Shown: positions 1-8,711, counted from the first letter of the stretch. The stretch is 64,000 bases of DNA from 2-02-FULL-66-14 sp964651335 (GCA_964651335.1 CAZYVT010000011.1:1-64000); one strand, 5' to 3'. Made by a program: numbers and translations. The notes: a model not told the origin generated them from the sequence alone.

Positions 1-51
1 GGCGAGCGCGTTTTTGCGAATCTGCGCTCGCGAAGGCGACCGCCAAATCGG

Positions 52-948
52 TCACGCTGAAGCTCGTGCCGCCCAGCCGAAAAGCTGCCTGAACACCTCA
101 TCCCGGATCTCGCGGCGCGAGAGCACCAGGTCGTGCAGGCCGCCGGGAAACTGCAGCACCGTTGCGTCGCGCGCGAGCGTGCGCGACCAGCGCGCGATGT
201 GCCGCCATTCGAGGATGATGTCGGCCTCGTCCGAATGCATCGAGAGCACCGGGCAGCGGAGCGATAGGCCGGCATGGACCCTGGCATGCGCCTTGCGGAT
301 CGCGGCGAGCCAGCCGAAGAAAATCGGGAATCCCGCGACCGGCTTGAGCGCGAGATCGAAGTCCCATTCGCCGCCGAAGTCCCGGTGCAGGCTCTTGACA
401 TAGGCGGGCGGCACCGCTCTGGGATCGCTGAGAAACGGAAACGCCCGTCCGAGCAGCGTCCCGAGGAGCAACCGGGCGCGCTGTCCGCCCTTGGCGTTGA
501 ACTCGAAGAACGGGCTGTTGAGCCAGAGCGCTCGCACCTGCTCGCGCCGCTCGCCCTCGTGCGCGTAGAGGGCACACAGCAATCCGCCCGTCGAATGTCC
601 CGCCAGCAGCACCGGCTCGCGGATCTCCTCGAGCGTGCGCGTGAGTTCGGCGTTGTACTCGGAAAGACTGTTGCAGAAGCACGGGTGCTGCTGCGGCCTG
701 AGCGAGCGGCCATGCTTTCTCAGGTCGAGCGCATGAAACGCATAGCCCTCTGCCGCAAACCGCTCCGCCATGTGGCGCTGGAAAAAATAATCGATGAAGC
801 CGTGCACGTAGAGCACGGCCCCGCGCGGCGCATCGGGAACCGGCAGGCGCACCAGCGTCGCGACAGCGGGCCCATCGAAGTCGTCCGCGAAGGCGAATTC
901 CCTCGCCTCGAATCCCGGCAGCAGCAGGTCAGGTTTCCAGCCGCTCAT
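52..948 (-). CDS. alpha/beta hydrolase (monoacylglycerol-lipase/S33-like)
   Basis: A 298-aa cytoplasmic alpha/beta-hydrolase with no signal peptide. The nucleophile elbow GHSTGG is at residues 117-122 (Ser119). The oxyanion strand VLYVHGF lies near residue 45, and the likely acid (HSDEAD, ~240) and histidine (GGLHDLV, ~270) are in the expected order for a complete triad. The N-terminal layout resembles the 'serine aminopeptidase S33'/monoglyceride lipase group; the substrate cannot be read from sequence. Its start overlaps the 3' end of queG by 20 bp, so the two are probably co-transcribed. Only 51 bases lie beyond its stop before the window edge. Confidence 0.85.
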   Translation of the reverse strand: MSGWKPDLLLPGFEAREFAFADDFDGPAVATLVRLPVPDAPRGAVLYVHGFIDYFFQRHMAERFAAEGYAFHALDLRKHGRSLRPQQHPCFCNSLSEYNAELTRTLEEIREPVLLAGHSTGGLLCALYAHEGERREQVRALWLNSPFFEFNAKGGQRARLLLGTLLGRAFPFLSDPRAVPPAYVKSLHRDFGGEWDFDLALKPVAGFPIFFGWLAAIRKAHARVHAGLSLRCPVLSMHSDEADIILEWRHIARWSRTLARDATVLQFPGGLHDLVLSRREIRDEVFRQLFGWAARASA

Positions 949-1981
949 GTCTGCCTAGCGCCCACTCGACATGCTCGCGCACCAGCGCGGATGGATGGTC
1001 CGCCTGGGCACGCAGCGCTGCGATCACCTCCGGCGAGCCTGGCGCATTTCCAAGACCGACCGCCAGATTTCGCAGCCACCGGTCGTAGCCGATGCGCCGG
1101 ATCGCGGAGCCTCGCATGCGCTCGTCGAACTCCGCCTCCGTCCAGGCGAACAGCTCGACCAGGGTCGCGGCATCGAGGCCGTTGCGCACCGCAAAGTCGG
1201 GCTCGGCCGAAACGCGCGCGAACGAGTTCCATGGGCAGAAGCTCTGGCAGTCGTCGCAGCCGTACACGCGATTTCCGATCAGCGGCCGCAGCGGCTCGGG
1301 GATCGCGCCGTCGAGCTCGATCGTGAGATACGAGATGCAGCGCCGCGCATCAAGCTGGTAGGGTGCGCGAATCGCTTGCGTCGGACAGACTTCGATACAG
1401 GCCACGCACGTGCCGCAGTGTTCGGTCGCCGCAGGGTCCGGCGGCAGCGGCAGATCGGCATAAATCTCGCCGAGAAAGAAATACGATCCGGCGTCGCGCG
1501 ACAGCAACAGCGTGTTCTTGCCGCGCCAGCCGATGCCCGCCTTTGCAGCAAGCTCCACTTCCAGAACCGGAGCCGAATCCGAGAACACGCGGTACCCGAA
1601 CGCTCCTGCCTCGGCCTCGATCCGTTCGCACAGCGTTTGCAGCCGGCTTCTGACTACCTTGTGGTAGTCGCGGCCGCGCGCGTAACGGGCAACGACGGCC
1701 CTGGCCGAATCAATGGAACTGTCTTCCACGCCCGGCGTTCCGGTCAGGTAGTTCATCCTGCACGAGATCACGCGCAGCGTGCCCGGCACGAGCGCTCCTG
1801 GCCGCGCGCGAGTCACGCCGTGGCGGGCCATATAATCCATCTCGCCGTGCCAGCCCTTCTCGAGCCACTCGGCAAGCTTCGGCTCGGCGGCAGACAGGTC
1901 CGCGTCCGCAATGCCGACCGCCTGAAAGCCGAGCTCGGCACCCCACTGTTTGATCCTGCGGGCGAGAGACGCATAGTCCAT
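929..1981 (-). CDS. queG: epoxyqueuosine reductase QueG
   Basis: Reduces epoxyqueuosine to queuosine in tRNA, the last step of Q synthesis; a cobalamin and two-[4Fe-4S] enzyme. The 350-aa protein carries the ferredoxin-type motifs CGTCVACIEVCP (residues 189-200) and CDDCQSFCP (242-250), plus the FSDSAP segment (~133-138) containing the conserved Asp. An in-frame ORF continues 48 residues upstream, but that part is antisense to tsaE; MDYASLARR at 1981 matches the family start. This ATG shares bases with the tsaE ATG on the other strand (CATG at 1979-1982), as in the divergent queG/tsaE arrangement of other proteobacteria. Confidence 0.93.
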   Translation of the reverse strand: MDYASLARRIKQWGAELGFQAVGIADADLSAAEPKLAEWLEKGWHGEMDYMARHGVTRARPGALVPGTLRVISCRMNYLTGTPGVEDSSIDSARAVVARYARGRDYHKVVRSRLQTLCERIEAEAGAFGYRVFSDSAPVLEVELAAKAGIGWRGKNTLLLSRDAGSYFFLGEIYADLPLPPDPAATEHCGTCVACIEVCPTQAIRAPYQLDARRCISYLTIELDGAIPEPLRPLIGNRVYGCDDCQSFCPWNSFARVSAEPDFAVRNGLDAATLVELFAWTEAEFDERMRGSAIRRIGYDRWLRNLAVGLGNAPGSPEVIAALRAQADHPSALVREHVEWALGRHERLET

Positions 1982-2453
1982 GACCGAGCATCTTATTGAG
2001 CTTGCGGAGGAGGCGGACACTTTGCGTCTCGGATCCGCGCTTGCGGCCGGCGCCAAGGGGGGAATCGTTTTGTATCTCTCCGGCGACCTCGGGTCGGGCA
2101 AGACCACCCTCGCCCGGGGGCTCATCCGCGCTCTTGGCCACGGCGACCGGGTGAAAAGCCCCAGCTACGCCCTGGTTGAACTTTATGAGCTTTCGAGATT
2201 AAACTTGTATCACTTTGATTTTTATCGCTTCAAAAACAGAACGGAATGGGTAAGCTCGGGTTTCCGCGAATATTTCGGTCCGGATGCGCTCTGCATCGTC
2301 GAGTGGCCGGAGCGTGCTGCGGGCCTGCTTGCGCCAGCGGATCTCGAGGTGAGGCTCGAATTCGCCGCGAACGGACGGCGGGCCCGTCTCGCCGCGCGAA
2401 CCCCTGCGGGCGAAATCTGGCTCGATTCTGCGCGATTGCATTCGCTTTTCTAG
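1980..2453 (+). CDS. tsaE: tRNA threonylcarbamoyladenosine ATPase subunit TsaE
   Basis: The ATPase partner of the TsaB/TsaD complex that makes t6A37 on tRNA. At 157 aa it is normal size. The Walker A motif GDLGSGKTT is at residues 35-43, and SPSYALVELY and the HFDFYR segment are the usual P-loop and switch regions. Its start codon overlaps that of queG on the opposite strand, so each gene's promoter must lie inside the other's coding region. The amidase gene begins within or just before its 3' end. Order tsaE-amidase-mutL-miaA is a classic proteobacterial cluster. Confidence 0.93.
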   Translation: MTEHLIELAEEADTLRLGSALAAGAKGGIVLYLSGDLGSGKTTLARGLIRALGHGDRVKSPSYALVELYELSRLNLYHFDFYRFKNRTEWVSSGFREYFGPDALCIVEWPERAAGLLAPADLEVRLEFAANGRRARLAARTPAGEIWLDSARLHSLF

Positions 2454-3646
2454 CAGGCGCCGCGCAGGCGCAGGTCGTCTCGACCCGGATCTGGCCGGCG
2501 AAGGATTACACGCGCGTGACGGTCGAGTCGAAGAGCGAGCTCAAGTACACGCTGTTCCCGGTCAAGGACCCCGAGCGATTGGTGCTCGACCTCCACGGCA
2601 CTGAACTGAGCCCCGCGCTTGCGGAACTGCACGGCAAGGTCACGCCGGAGGACCCCTACATCGAGAAACTGCGCGTCGGTCGCAACCGCCCCGGAGTGCT
2701 GCGCGTGGTGCTCGATCTCAAGACCGAGGTGAACGCGCAGGCCTTCACCCTGAAGCCGATCGCCGAGTACGGTCACCGCCTGGTGCTCGATCTGTATCCG
2801 CTCGTGCCGCCCGATCCGCTCGCGGCGCTCATCGAGCAATCGGAGAAGGCGACCCCGGCTGCCCGGCCCGGCACCGAAGCGGCGCGGCCTGCGGAGCCGC
2901 GCAAGGTCGAGCGCCTGGCAACCATCGTGATCGACGCCGGACACGGCGGCGAGGATCCGGGTGCGCTCGGGCGCCTGGGATCGCGCGAGAAGGACGTCAC
3001 GCTCACGATTGCGAAGCGCCTCAAGGCTTTGGTGGACGCCGAGCCGAACATGCGCGCGCTGCTCACGCGGGACGACGACTTTTTCCTGCCGCTGCACATG
3101 CGCGTGGAAAAAGCGCGCAAGGTGAAGGCCGACCTGTTCGTCTCGATCCACGCGGACGCCTTCGTGCGCCCGCATGCACGAGGGTCCTCGGTGTTCGCGC
3201 TCTCCGAGCGACGCGCGACGTCGGAGGCGGCGCGCTGGCTGGCGAAAAGAGAGAACGAAGCGGACCTGATCGGCGGAGTCAGTCTCGACGTGAAGGACCG
3301 CTATCTCGCGCAGACGCTGCTCGATCTGTCGCAGACGGCGACCATGGACCACAGCCTCCGGCTCGGCAGGTCGGTGCTGCGTGAGCTCGGGCAGGTCAAC
3401 TCGCTGCACAAGGCGCGCGTCGAGCAGGCGAGCTTCGCGGTGCTCAAGGCGCCGGACGTGCCGTCGATTCTGGTCGAGACCGCGTTCATCTCCAACCCCG
3501 ACGAGGAACGGCGGCTGAACGACGTCGCCTACCAGGACAGGCTCGCGCGCGCCATTCTCGTCGGAATCAGGCAATACCTCGGCAAGCACCCGCCGCGGCC
3601 GCAAAGCCCCCTGACCGGAGCGCCGGCGCCGCTATCGCTGAACTGA
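2417..3646 (+). CDS. amiC: N-acetylmuramoyl-L-alanine amidase (AMIN + Amidase_3)
   Basis: A periplasmic Zn amidase that cleaves septal peptidoglycan during daughter-cell separation. A hydrophobic signal segment (FCAIAFAFLAGAAQA) precedes an AMIN domain of ~110 residues, a Pro/Ala linker, and the catalytic domain. Zn/catalytic residues are visible as IDAGHGGEDPG, the Glu in SREKDV, VSIHADAF and LVETAFISN. The start is uncertain. The only in-frame ATG (2246) lies deep in tsaE and would put 60 residues before the signal peptide; a GTG is at 2303. The CTG at 2417 gives a normal 18-aa signal peptide, so I prefer it without strong support from a ribosome-binding site. The 3' end overlaps dedA (convergent) by 15 bp. 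Confidence 0.85.
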   Translation: MARFCAIAFAFLAGAAQAQVVSTRIWPAKDYTRVTVESKSELKYTLFPVKDPERLVLDLHGTELSPALAELHGKVTPEDPYIEKLRVGRNRPGVLRVVLDLKTEVNAQAFTLKPIAEYGHRLVLDLYPLVPPDPLAALIEQSEKATPAARPGTEAARPAEPRKVERLATIVIDAGHGGEDPGALGRLGSREKDVTLTIAKRLKALVDAEPNMRALLTRDDDFFLPLHMRVEKARKVKADLFVSIHADAFVRPHARGSSVFALSERRATSEAARWLAKRENEADLIGGVSLDVKDRYLAQTLLDLSQTATMDHSLRLGRSVLRELGQVNSLHKARVEQASFAVLKAPDVPSILVETAFISNPDEERRLNDVAYQDRLARAILVGIRQYLGKHPPRPQSPLTGAPAPLSLN

Positions 3647-4291
3647 CCGCTGCACTGAAATGCGGCGATGCCGCAGCCAGGCGACCAGGCCAGGCGAGAT
3701 CGAAAGCAGCACGATGGCGATGATCACCAGCGTGAGATTATTTTTCACCAGCGGAATACCGCCGAAGAAGTAACCCGCGAGACACAGCGACAGCACCCAG
3801 GCGAGCGCGCCGGCCACGCTGAAAGCCAGGAAGCGCAGGTACGGCATCGAGCCGACCCCGGCGACGAATGGAACATAGGTGCGCACGACCGGCACGAAGC
3901 GGGCGATCATGACCGTCTTGCCGCCGTGCCGCACGTAAAACGCATGGGTGCGCTCCAGGTACCTCGGGTTGAGCCAGCGCGAATCGCAGTAGTGAAACAC
4001 GCGCGGACCGACCCAGCGGCCGATCCAGTAGTTGACGTTGTCGCCGCTCAGCGCGGCCGCGACCAGAACCGACATCACGGTCACGACGTCCATGCCGCCC
4101 GCCGCGGCAAGCGTGCCCACGACGAAAAGCAGCGAATCTCCCGGCAGGAAGGGCGTGACCACGAGCCCGGTTTCGCAGAACACGATGGCGAACAGCAGCG
4201 CATACACCCAGAGGCCGTGCTGGGCGACGAACGCCGCCAGATGGCGATCGAGATGAACCGCGAAATCCCACAGCGTGGCGACGATTTCCAC
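3632..4291 (-). CDS. DedA-family membrane protein
   Basis: A 219-aa polytopic inner-membrane protein of the DedA/SNARE-associated family, which contributes to lipid-carrier (undecaprenyl phosphate) recycling and envelope homeostasis in characterised members. Visible hallmarks are the re-entrant motif FCETGLVVTPFLPGDSLLF near residue 39, DNVNYWIGRWVG (~84), and the basic motif ARFVPVVRTYVPFVAGVG (~128). The C-terminus is basic and cytoplasmic. It lies between the amidase and mutL on the opposite strand: convergent with the first, divergent from the second across 38 bp. Confidence 0.9.
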   Translation of the reverse strand: MEIVATLWDFAVHLDRHLAAFVAQHGLWVYALLFAIVFCETGLVVTPFLPGDSLLFVVGTLAAAGGMDVVTVMSVLVAAALSGDNVNYWIGRWVGPRVFHYCDSRWLNPRYLERTHAFYVRHGGKTVMIARFVPVVRTYVPFVAGVGSMPYLRFLAFSVAGALAWVLSLCLAGYFFGGIPLVKNNLTLVIIAIVLLSISPGLVAWLRHRRISVQRSVQR

Positions 4292-4315
4292 CCCGGGATT
4301 GTATAGGCCGCCCGT

Positions 4316-4321
4316 TATAAT
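4316..4321 (+). promoter_or_regulatory. putative -10 element (TATAAT) for mutL
   Basis: A perfect TATAAT hexamer sits 8 bp before the mutL ATG, in the 38-bp gap between the divergent dedA and mutL starts. No convincing -35 box lies 16-18 bp upstream. The transcript would be nearly leaderless. Sequence-only call. Confidence 0.4.
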
Positions 4322-4329
4322 CCGGCGCG

Positions 4330-6042
4330 ATGAACGCGATCCGCGTCCTGCCCGAGCTGCTCGTCAGCCAGATCGCGGCAGGCGAAGTGGTCGAGCGTCC
4401 GGCATCGGTCCTGAAGGAACTGCTCGAGAACAGCGTGGACGCAGGCGCCCGGGCGGTCAGCGTCGTGCTCGAGGAAGGCGGCATCCGCCGCGTGCAGGTC
4501 GAGGACGATGGCGAAGGCATCGCGCGAGACGACCTGGCGCTTGCGCTTGCACGCCATGCGACCAGCAAGGTCCGCTCGCTCGAAGACCTGGAAGCCGTGG
4601 CGACCATGGGTTTTCGCGGCGAGGCGCTGGCCTCGATCGCCTCGGTCTCGCGGCTTGCAATCGCTTCGCGCAGCGGCGGTTCGCCGCACGGCTTCGCGAT
4701 TCGCGCCGAGGGTTCCCGGATCGGCGACCTCGAGCCTGCCGCCCGCGCGCAGGGCACGACCGTATCGGTCGAAGACCTGTACTTCAACACGCCGGTGCGC
4801 AGGAAATTCCTGCGCACCGAAGCGACCGAGTTCGGCCACTGCGACGAAGCGTTCCGCCGCGCCGCGCTCGCGCGGCCGGACATCGCGTGGATGCTGAAAC
4901 ACAACGGCCGTGTCAGCACCCATTTGAGAAGCCAGGCGCCCGGCGAACGCGCCGCCGCACTGCTCGGCCGCGGCTTTCTCGATGCGAGCCTCACCGTGGA
5001 AGCGCAGGCAGGCGCGCTGCGGCTGCACGGCCTCGCCGGAAACCCGCAAGCGGCGAGATCGCGCGCCGATGCGCAGTATTTTTTCGTCAACGGCCGCTTC
5101 GTGCGCGACCGCGTGGTGGCGCACGCCGCGCGCGAAGCGTACGCCGACCAGCTCCATGGCGAGCGCTATCCTGCGTACGTGCTGTTTCTCGAGCTCGACC
5201 CGCGCGGAGTGGACGTGAACGTGCATCCCGCGAAGACCGAGGTGCGCTTTCGCGACGCGAGGAGCGTGCACCAGTTCGTTCTGCACGCGCTGCAGCGAGC
5301 GCTCGCGCCCACGGCCGCGGCGGCGCCGGTCGCGTACGCCACCGTATCGCAGGGAACTTCGATTCAGCCGGGGCTTGCGATGCAGCAACCCGCCGCCGCA
5401 TACCAGGCGTTCATGGCCGCGGCGAGGCAACCCGCGACCCTGCCCGCATCGGAGAAGGCCCCTCCCCTCGGTTACGCGCTCGCGCAACTGCATGGCGTGT
5501 ATGTCCTGGCGCAGAACGAAGCCGGGCTGGTGCTCGTCGACATGCACGCCGCGCACGAGCGCATCGTGTACGAGAAACTCAAGGCCAACCTCGATTCCGG
5601 CAGCGTCGAGAGCCAGCGGCTGCTGGTTCCTGCGATGTTCAGGGCCGAGGCGCTCGAGATCGCCGCCGCAGAGGAAAACCGCGAAACGCTGGAGCGGCTG
5701 GGCTTCGAGCTCTCGGTCAGCGGGCCGAACGAGCTCGCGGTGCGCGGTGCGCCGGCGCTGCTTGCGGGTGGCGATCTTCCCGCGCTCGCGCGCCGCGTCC
5801 TGGCGGAACTCCGCGAGTTCGGCGCCGCCGAGGCGCTGCGCGCGCGCCGCGACGAGCTGCTCGCCGGCATGGCCTGCCACGCGGCGGTGCGGGCGCACCG
5901 CGCGCTTGCGATCTCCGAGATGAACGCGCTGCTGCGCGAGATGGAGGAGACCGAGCGCTCCGGCAGCTGCAACCACGGCCGCCCGACCTGGTACCAGCTC
6001 ACCCTTGCCGATCTCGACCGGCTGTTCCTGCGTGGGCGCTGA
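4330..6042 (+). CDS. mutL: DNA mismatch repair protein MutL
   Basis: A 570-aa GHKL-ATPase mismatch-repair coordinator. N-terminal ATPase motifs are at residues 33-40 (ENSVDAGA), 59-64 (DDGEGI) and 94-105 (GFRGEALASIAS). The C-terminal dimerisation domain carries the nicking-endonuclease motif DMHAAHERIVYE (404-415, the DQHA(X)2E(X)4E class) and the metal-site companions ACH (515-517) and CNHGRP (547-552). It is therefore predicted to be the endonuclease-type MutL of bacteria without MutH/Dam-directed repair, such as Neisseria. The adjoining miaA start overlaps its 3' end. Confidence 0.96.
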   Translation: MNAIRVLPELLVSQIAAGEVVERPASVLKELLENSVDAGARAVSVVLEEGGIRRVQVEDDGEGIARDDLALALARHATSKVRSLEDLEAVATMGFRGEALASIASVSRLAIASRSGGSPHGFAIRAEGSRIGDLEPAARAQGTTVSVEDLYFNTPVRRKFLRTEATEFGHCDEAFRRAALARPDIAWMLKHNGRVSTHLRSQAPGERAAALLGRGFLDASLTVEAQAGALRLHGLAGNPQAARSRADAQYFFVNGRFVRDRVVAHAAREAYADQLHGERYPAYVLFLELDPRGVDVNVHPAKTEVRFRDARSVHQFVLHALQRALAPTAAAAPVAYATVSQGTSIQPGLAMQQPAAAYQAFMAAARQPATLPASEKAPPLGYALAQLHGVYVLAQNEAGLVLVDMHAAHERIVYEKLKANLDSGSVESQRLLVPAMFRAEALEIAAAEENRETLERLGFELSVSGPNELAVRGAPALLAGGDLPALARRVLAELREFGAAEALRARRDELLAGMACHAAVRAHRALAISEMNALLREMEETERSGSCNHGRPTWYQLTLADLDRLFLRGR

Positions 6043-6973
6043 GGCGAGGAGGAAGCCCCACCCTTCGCCTGGCCGGATCGCCTTCGCACTGCTTGGCCCG
6101 ACCGCGAGCGGCAAATCGCGCCTCGCGCTGGAACTGGCGGCGAGGCTGCCGCTCGAGATCGTGAGCGTGGATTCGGCGCAGGTGTATCGCGGCATGGACA
6201 TCGGGACCGCCAAGCCCGCGCGCGAAGAGCGCACGCGAATCCAACACCACCTCATCGACATCGTCGACCCGGACGAGCGCTACTCGGCCGGCCGGTTTCG
6301 CGCCGATGCGATCCGGGCGGTCGGCGATATCCTCGAGCGCGGGAAAATCCCGCTGCTCGTCGGCGGTACGATGCTGTATTACCGCGCGCTGACCGCCGGC
6401 CTCGACGCACTGCCCGCAGCCGATCCGAAGGTGCGCGCCGAAATCGAGTCCGCAGCAGCCGCCAGGGGCTGGCCGGCGCTGCATGCGGAACTCGCGCGGC
6501 TGGATCCGGGGTCTGCGCAGCGCATCGCGCCGAACGATTCACAGCGCATCCAGCGCGCGCTCGAGGTCTGGCAATTGACGGGAAAACCGCTGTCCTCGCT
6601 GCAAACATCCAGGCCGGAACCGCTGCCCTTCGAAGTGCGTGCGTTCGCCCTGGTACCCGGGGATCGGGCCGGACTGCACCGCTCGATCGCAGAACGATTC
6701 GACGGCATGCTGAAGGCAGGACTGGTCGACGAGGTCAGAATGTTGAGGCGGCGTTACCGGCTCTCGCCAGGCATGCCCAGCATGCGCTCCGTAGGGTACC
6801 GGCAGGTCTGGAGCTACCTCGAGGGCGAATGCGACGCCACCGCGCTGCGCGAGAAAGGCGTCGCCGCAACGCGGCAGCTCGCCAAGCGCCAGCTCACTTG
6901 GCTGCGCTCGTTCAAGGACGTAGAGGTGCTCGCCGGGCCGAAAGTCGCACTTCTGGCAGCAGCCATCCAGTAG
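6032..6973 (+). CDS. miaA: tRNA dimethylallyltransferase MiaA
   Basis: Transfers dimethylallyl to A37 of tRNAs reading UNN codons. P-loop GPTASGKS, substrate motif DSAQVYRGMDIGTAKP and HHLIDIVDP are all present; about 313 aa, normal length. I chose the GTG at 6032, overlapping the mutL stop by 11 bp. The only farther in-frame start is a TTG at 6005, which would add nine unlikely residues. Neither has a clear Shine-Dalgarno sequence, so translation coupled to mutL is likely. No hfq/hflX follow, unlike in many proteobacteria. Confidence 0.94.
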   Translation: MGAEARRKPHPSPGRIAFALLGPTASGKSRLALELAARLPLEIVSVDSAQVYRGMDIGTAKPAREERTRIQHHLIDIVDPDERYSAGRFRADAIRAVGDILERGKIPLLVGGTMLYYRALTAGLDALPAADPKVRAEIESAAAARGWPALHAELARLDPGSAQRIAPNDSQRIQRALEVWQLTGKPLSSLQTSRPEPLPFEVRAFALVPGDRAGLHRSIAERFDGMLKAGLVDEVRMLRRRYRLSPGMPSMRSVGYRQVWSYLEGECDATALREKGVAATRQLAKRQLTWLRSFKDVEVLAGPKVALLAAAIQ

Positions 6974-7013
6974 GCCTGTCGGCGCGCGCCCCCTGAGGAG
7001 CGACGGGGTGCGA

Positions 7014-8279
7014 TCAGTCCGCGGCGAACAGCAGCAGGATCAGCGCGGCGCCGACGGCGGGGATGCCGTAGCGCTCCAGCTTTGAAACCTCGTCCCCCGC
7101 GATCACCTCCACCGGCACGGTCGTCAGCTCGAGCACTCGGTTGGTGACCGAGGCTTCGAGCATCCGCGTCAGCGAATTCTTGCGCGCGGTGCTCATGACG
7201 ATGTGATCGCAGCGCAGCCGCCGCGCCGCGCCGGCGATTACCTCGGCCTTGCTTCCCACTTCGATGTGGACCATATGCGGAACGCCGAAGCTGTCCAGCA
7301 TCTGGCGGATCGGACGCAGAGCCTTCTCGGCTTCCTCGCGATGGTGCGCATCGCGGTTCTTCTTGGCCACAAACTGCGCAATGTGCTTGGAGAACGGCGC
7401 CTGTACGTTCAGCAGGTGCACCTCCATCGCCGGATTCTTGATGAACTCCCTGATGACGTGCCGCACCGCGTGTTGCGAATTGGGTGAACCGTCGGTCGGT
7501 ATGAGTACCTTCAGCATCGCGCTTTCTCCTTCGGTTGGGTTCAAAGCCGGCGCTCCGGTGACCTGCTGCCGCGCGAAGCCGGCGAGCCTCGCGCTGATTC
7601 TCGATTCGAGCTTATGGTGATTCTTGACGAAACCCGCCCACAGCACACCAGCCACGGTCACAACGTACAAGAGCGGTACCGTGGACTTGTACGCGGCGAA
7701 GGAATCCTTCAGGTGTGGCTCCGCGGTAATCATCTTAGCCGCGGTCCAGGCGAGCACGCCCGCGCCGACGTAGACGAACGCCGGATACCGCTCGACAAAC
7801 CGCAGCAACAGGGTGCTGCCCCAAATCACGATCGGAATGCTGATCATCAAGCCGAGTATGACCAGCAGGAAGCTCCCGTGCGCCGCGCCTGCCACTGCAA
7901 GGACGTTGTCCAGACCCATGATCGTGTCGGCGATCACGACTGTCCTGATGGCGCCCCAGAAATTGTTTACCGCATTGAACTTGGCGGCGTCGCTCTCCGC
8001 CTCCTCCGGGAGCAGCAGCCTGTAGGCGATCCAGATCAGCAGCGCACCTCCGACGAACAGCAGGCCGGGAATCTTGAGCAACCACACCACGATCAGCGTC
8101 ATCGAGGTGCGGACCACAATCGCCCCGACCGTCCCCCAGAGGATTGCCTGCTTTTGAAGGTGCCGCGGCACGTTGCGCGCCGCGAGCGCGATCACGATGG
8201 CGTTGTCGCCCGCGAGCACCAGGTCGATCACGATGATCGCGCCAAGCGCTGCGAGAAAATCGGTCGAGAGAAACTCCAC
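7014..8279 (-). CDS. TerC-family membrane protein fused to a UspA domain
   Basis: A 421-aa two-domain protein. Residues 1-~235 are a TerC/YjbE-type membrane domain, with the acidic transmembrane motifs DLVLAGDNAIVIALAARN and ADTIMGLDNVLAVAGAAHG; TerC relatives export Mn2+ or act in metal stress. Residues ~255-400 are a universal-stress UspA domain (VLIPTDGSPNS; VMSTARKNSLTR nucleotide loop), followed by a C-terminal hydrophobic tail. Start GTG 8279 has a GAGGAGG ribosome-binding site; the ATG 24 bp upstream does not. An internal ATG at 7517 has its own AAGGAGA site 8 nt before it, so a separate UspA product is possible. The divergent riboswitch is described separately. Confidence 0.85.
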   Translation of the reverse strand: MEFLSTDFLAALGAIIVIDLVLAGDNAIVIALAARNVPRHLQKQAILWGTVGAIVVRTSMTLIVVWLLKIPGLLFVGGALLIWIAYRLLLPEEAESDAAKFNAVNNFWGAIRTVVIADTIMGLDNVLAVAGAAHGSFLLVILGLMISIPIVIWGSTLLLRFVERYPAFVYVGAGVLAWTAAKMITAEPHLKDSFAAYKSTVPLLYVVTVAGVLWAGFVKNHHKLESRISARLAGFARQQVTGAPALNPTEGESAMLKVLIPTDGSPNSQHAVRHVIREFIKNPAMEVHLLNVQAPFSKHIAQFVAKKNRDAHHREEAEKALRPIRQMLDSFGVPHMVHIEVGSKAEVIAGAARRLRCDHIVMSTARKNSLTRMLEASVTNRVLELTTVPVEVIAGDEVSKLERYGIPAVGAALILLLFAAD

Positions 8280-8513
8280 CTTGCCGCCTCCTCGGCTGTT
8301 CACCCGTGGCGTCGATTATGCTGTCGTTCCTCTCAGACGAATACTTGAGAGTTGCAATGCATCGCATTGCGCAACCGAAATCGATTACAGAAACGGATCG
8401 TCGAATGCACATATCGCAATGCAGCGCGGCCGGAACGAATCAGGACAAGCCGGATTGAGTTGCGCGGCGTTGTGTGTTACTAAGGCTTGCGTTCCGGCGC
8501 GAGCCGGGCGCCC

Positions 8514-8648
8514 CTCCAAAGGGGAGTAGCTTCGGCAGCGGCAAGCTGCTGCGGCGCGGTCGTCAAGACGGGCATTGCCCCGGTCGCGCCGGCACCATGG
8601 ACCAGTGCAAGCGAGACCTTTGCCAGCTTGGCGAAGGTTCGCTTTCCA
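8514..8648 (+). promoter_or_regulatory. yybP-ykoY-like manganese riboswitch (putative)
   Basis: The 452-base gap between terC-usp and the LysR gene contains a + strand segment matching the yybP-ykoY (Mn2+) leader. It has CAAAGGGGAGTAGC (8517-8530), then a hairpin closing on AAGCTGCT. Next is a stem GGCGCG/CGCGCC with the conserved-looking internal loop GTCGTCAAGACGG (8559-8571). A long stem follows, GCGAGACCTTTGCC/GGCGAAGGTTCGC (8611-8643). The class normally controls mntP, terC or P-type ATPase genes. Here the TerC gene is adjacent but divergent, and the RNA reads toward the LysR gene. Motif-level recognition only; no covariance search was possible. I see nothing else in 8280-8513. Confidence 0.65.
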
Positions 8649-8651
8649 GCG

Positions 8652-8711
8652 GCGGCCTTCACCGGCGAGGTGAAGGCCGCTTTGCATTTGAGCAAGGCGG
8701 TTTTGCTTTTT
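8652..8711 (+). terminator. riboswitch expression-platform terminator(s)
   Basis: A perfect 12-bp stem (8652-8663 with 8669-8680, loop GGCGA) lies directly after the riboswitch. It is followed by a smaller AGCAA/TTGCT hairpin (8691-8707) ending in five Ts. Both precede the LysR Shine-Dalgarno sequence AAGGAG. This fits a transcription-terminating expression platform, but could also be a plain terminator of a short RNA. Confidence 0.55.

Noticed and set aside
2..31. Terminator after the alpha/beta hydrolase
   Set aside because: An 8-bp inverted repeat with a 14-base loop but no T-run on the proper strand; too weak to list.
4275..6164. 629-codon frame overlapping mutL on the + strand, and a 648-codon frame opposite it
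   Set aside because: Both are low-complexity shadows of mutL/miaA, whose catalytic motifs are intact in the real frame.
8280..8513. Promoter-proximal riboswitch for the terC-usp gene
   Set aside because: I looked on the minus strand upstream of the GTG at 8279; the conserved GGGGAGTAGC element is on the + strand only.
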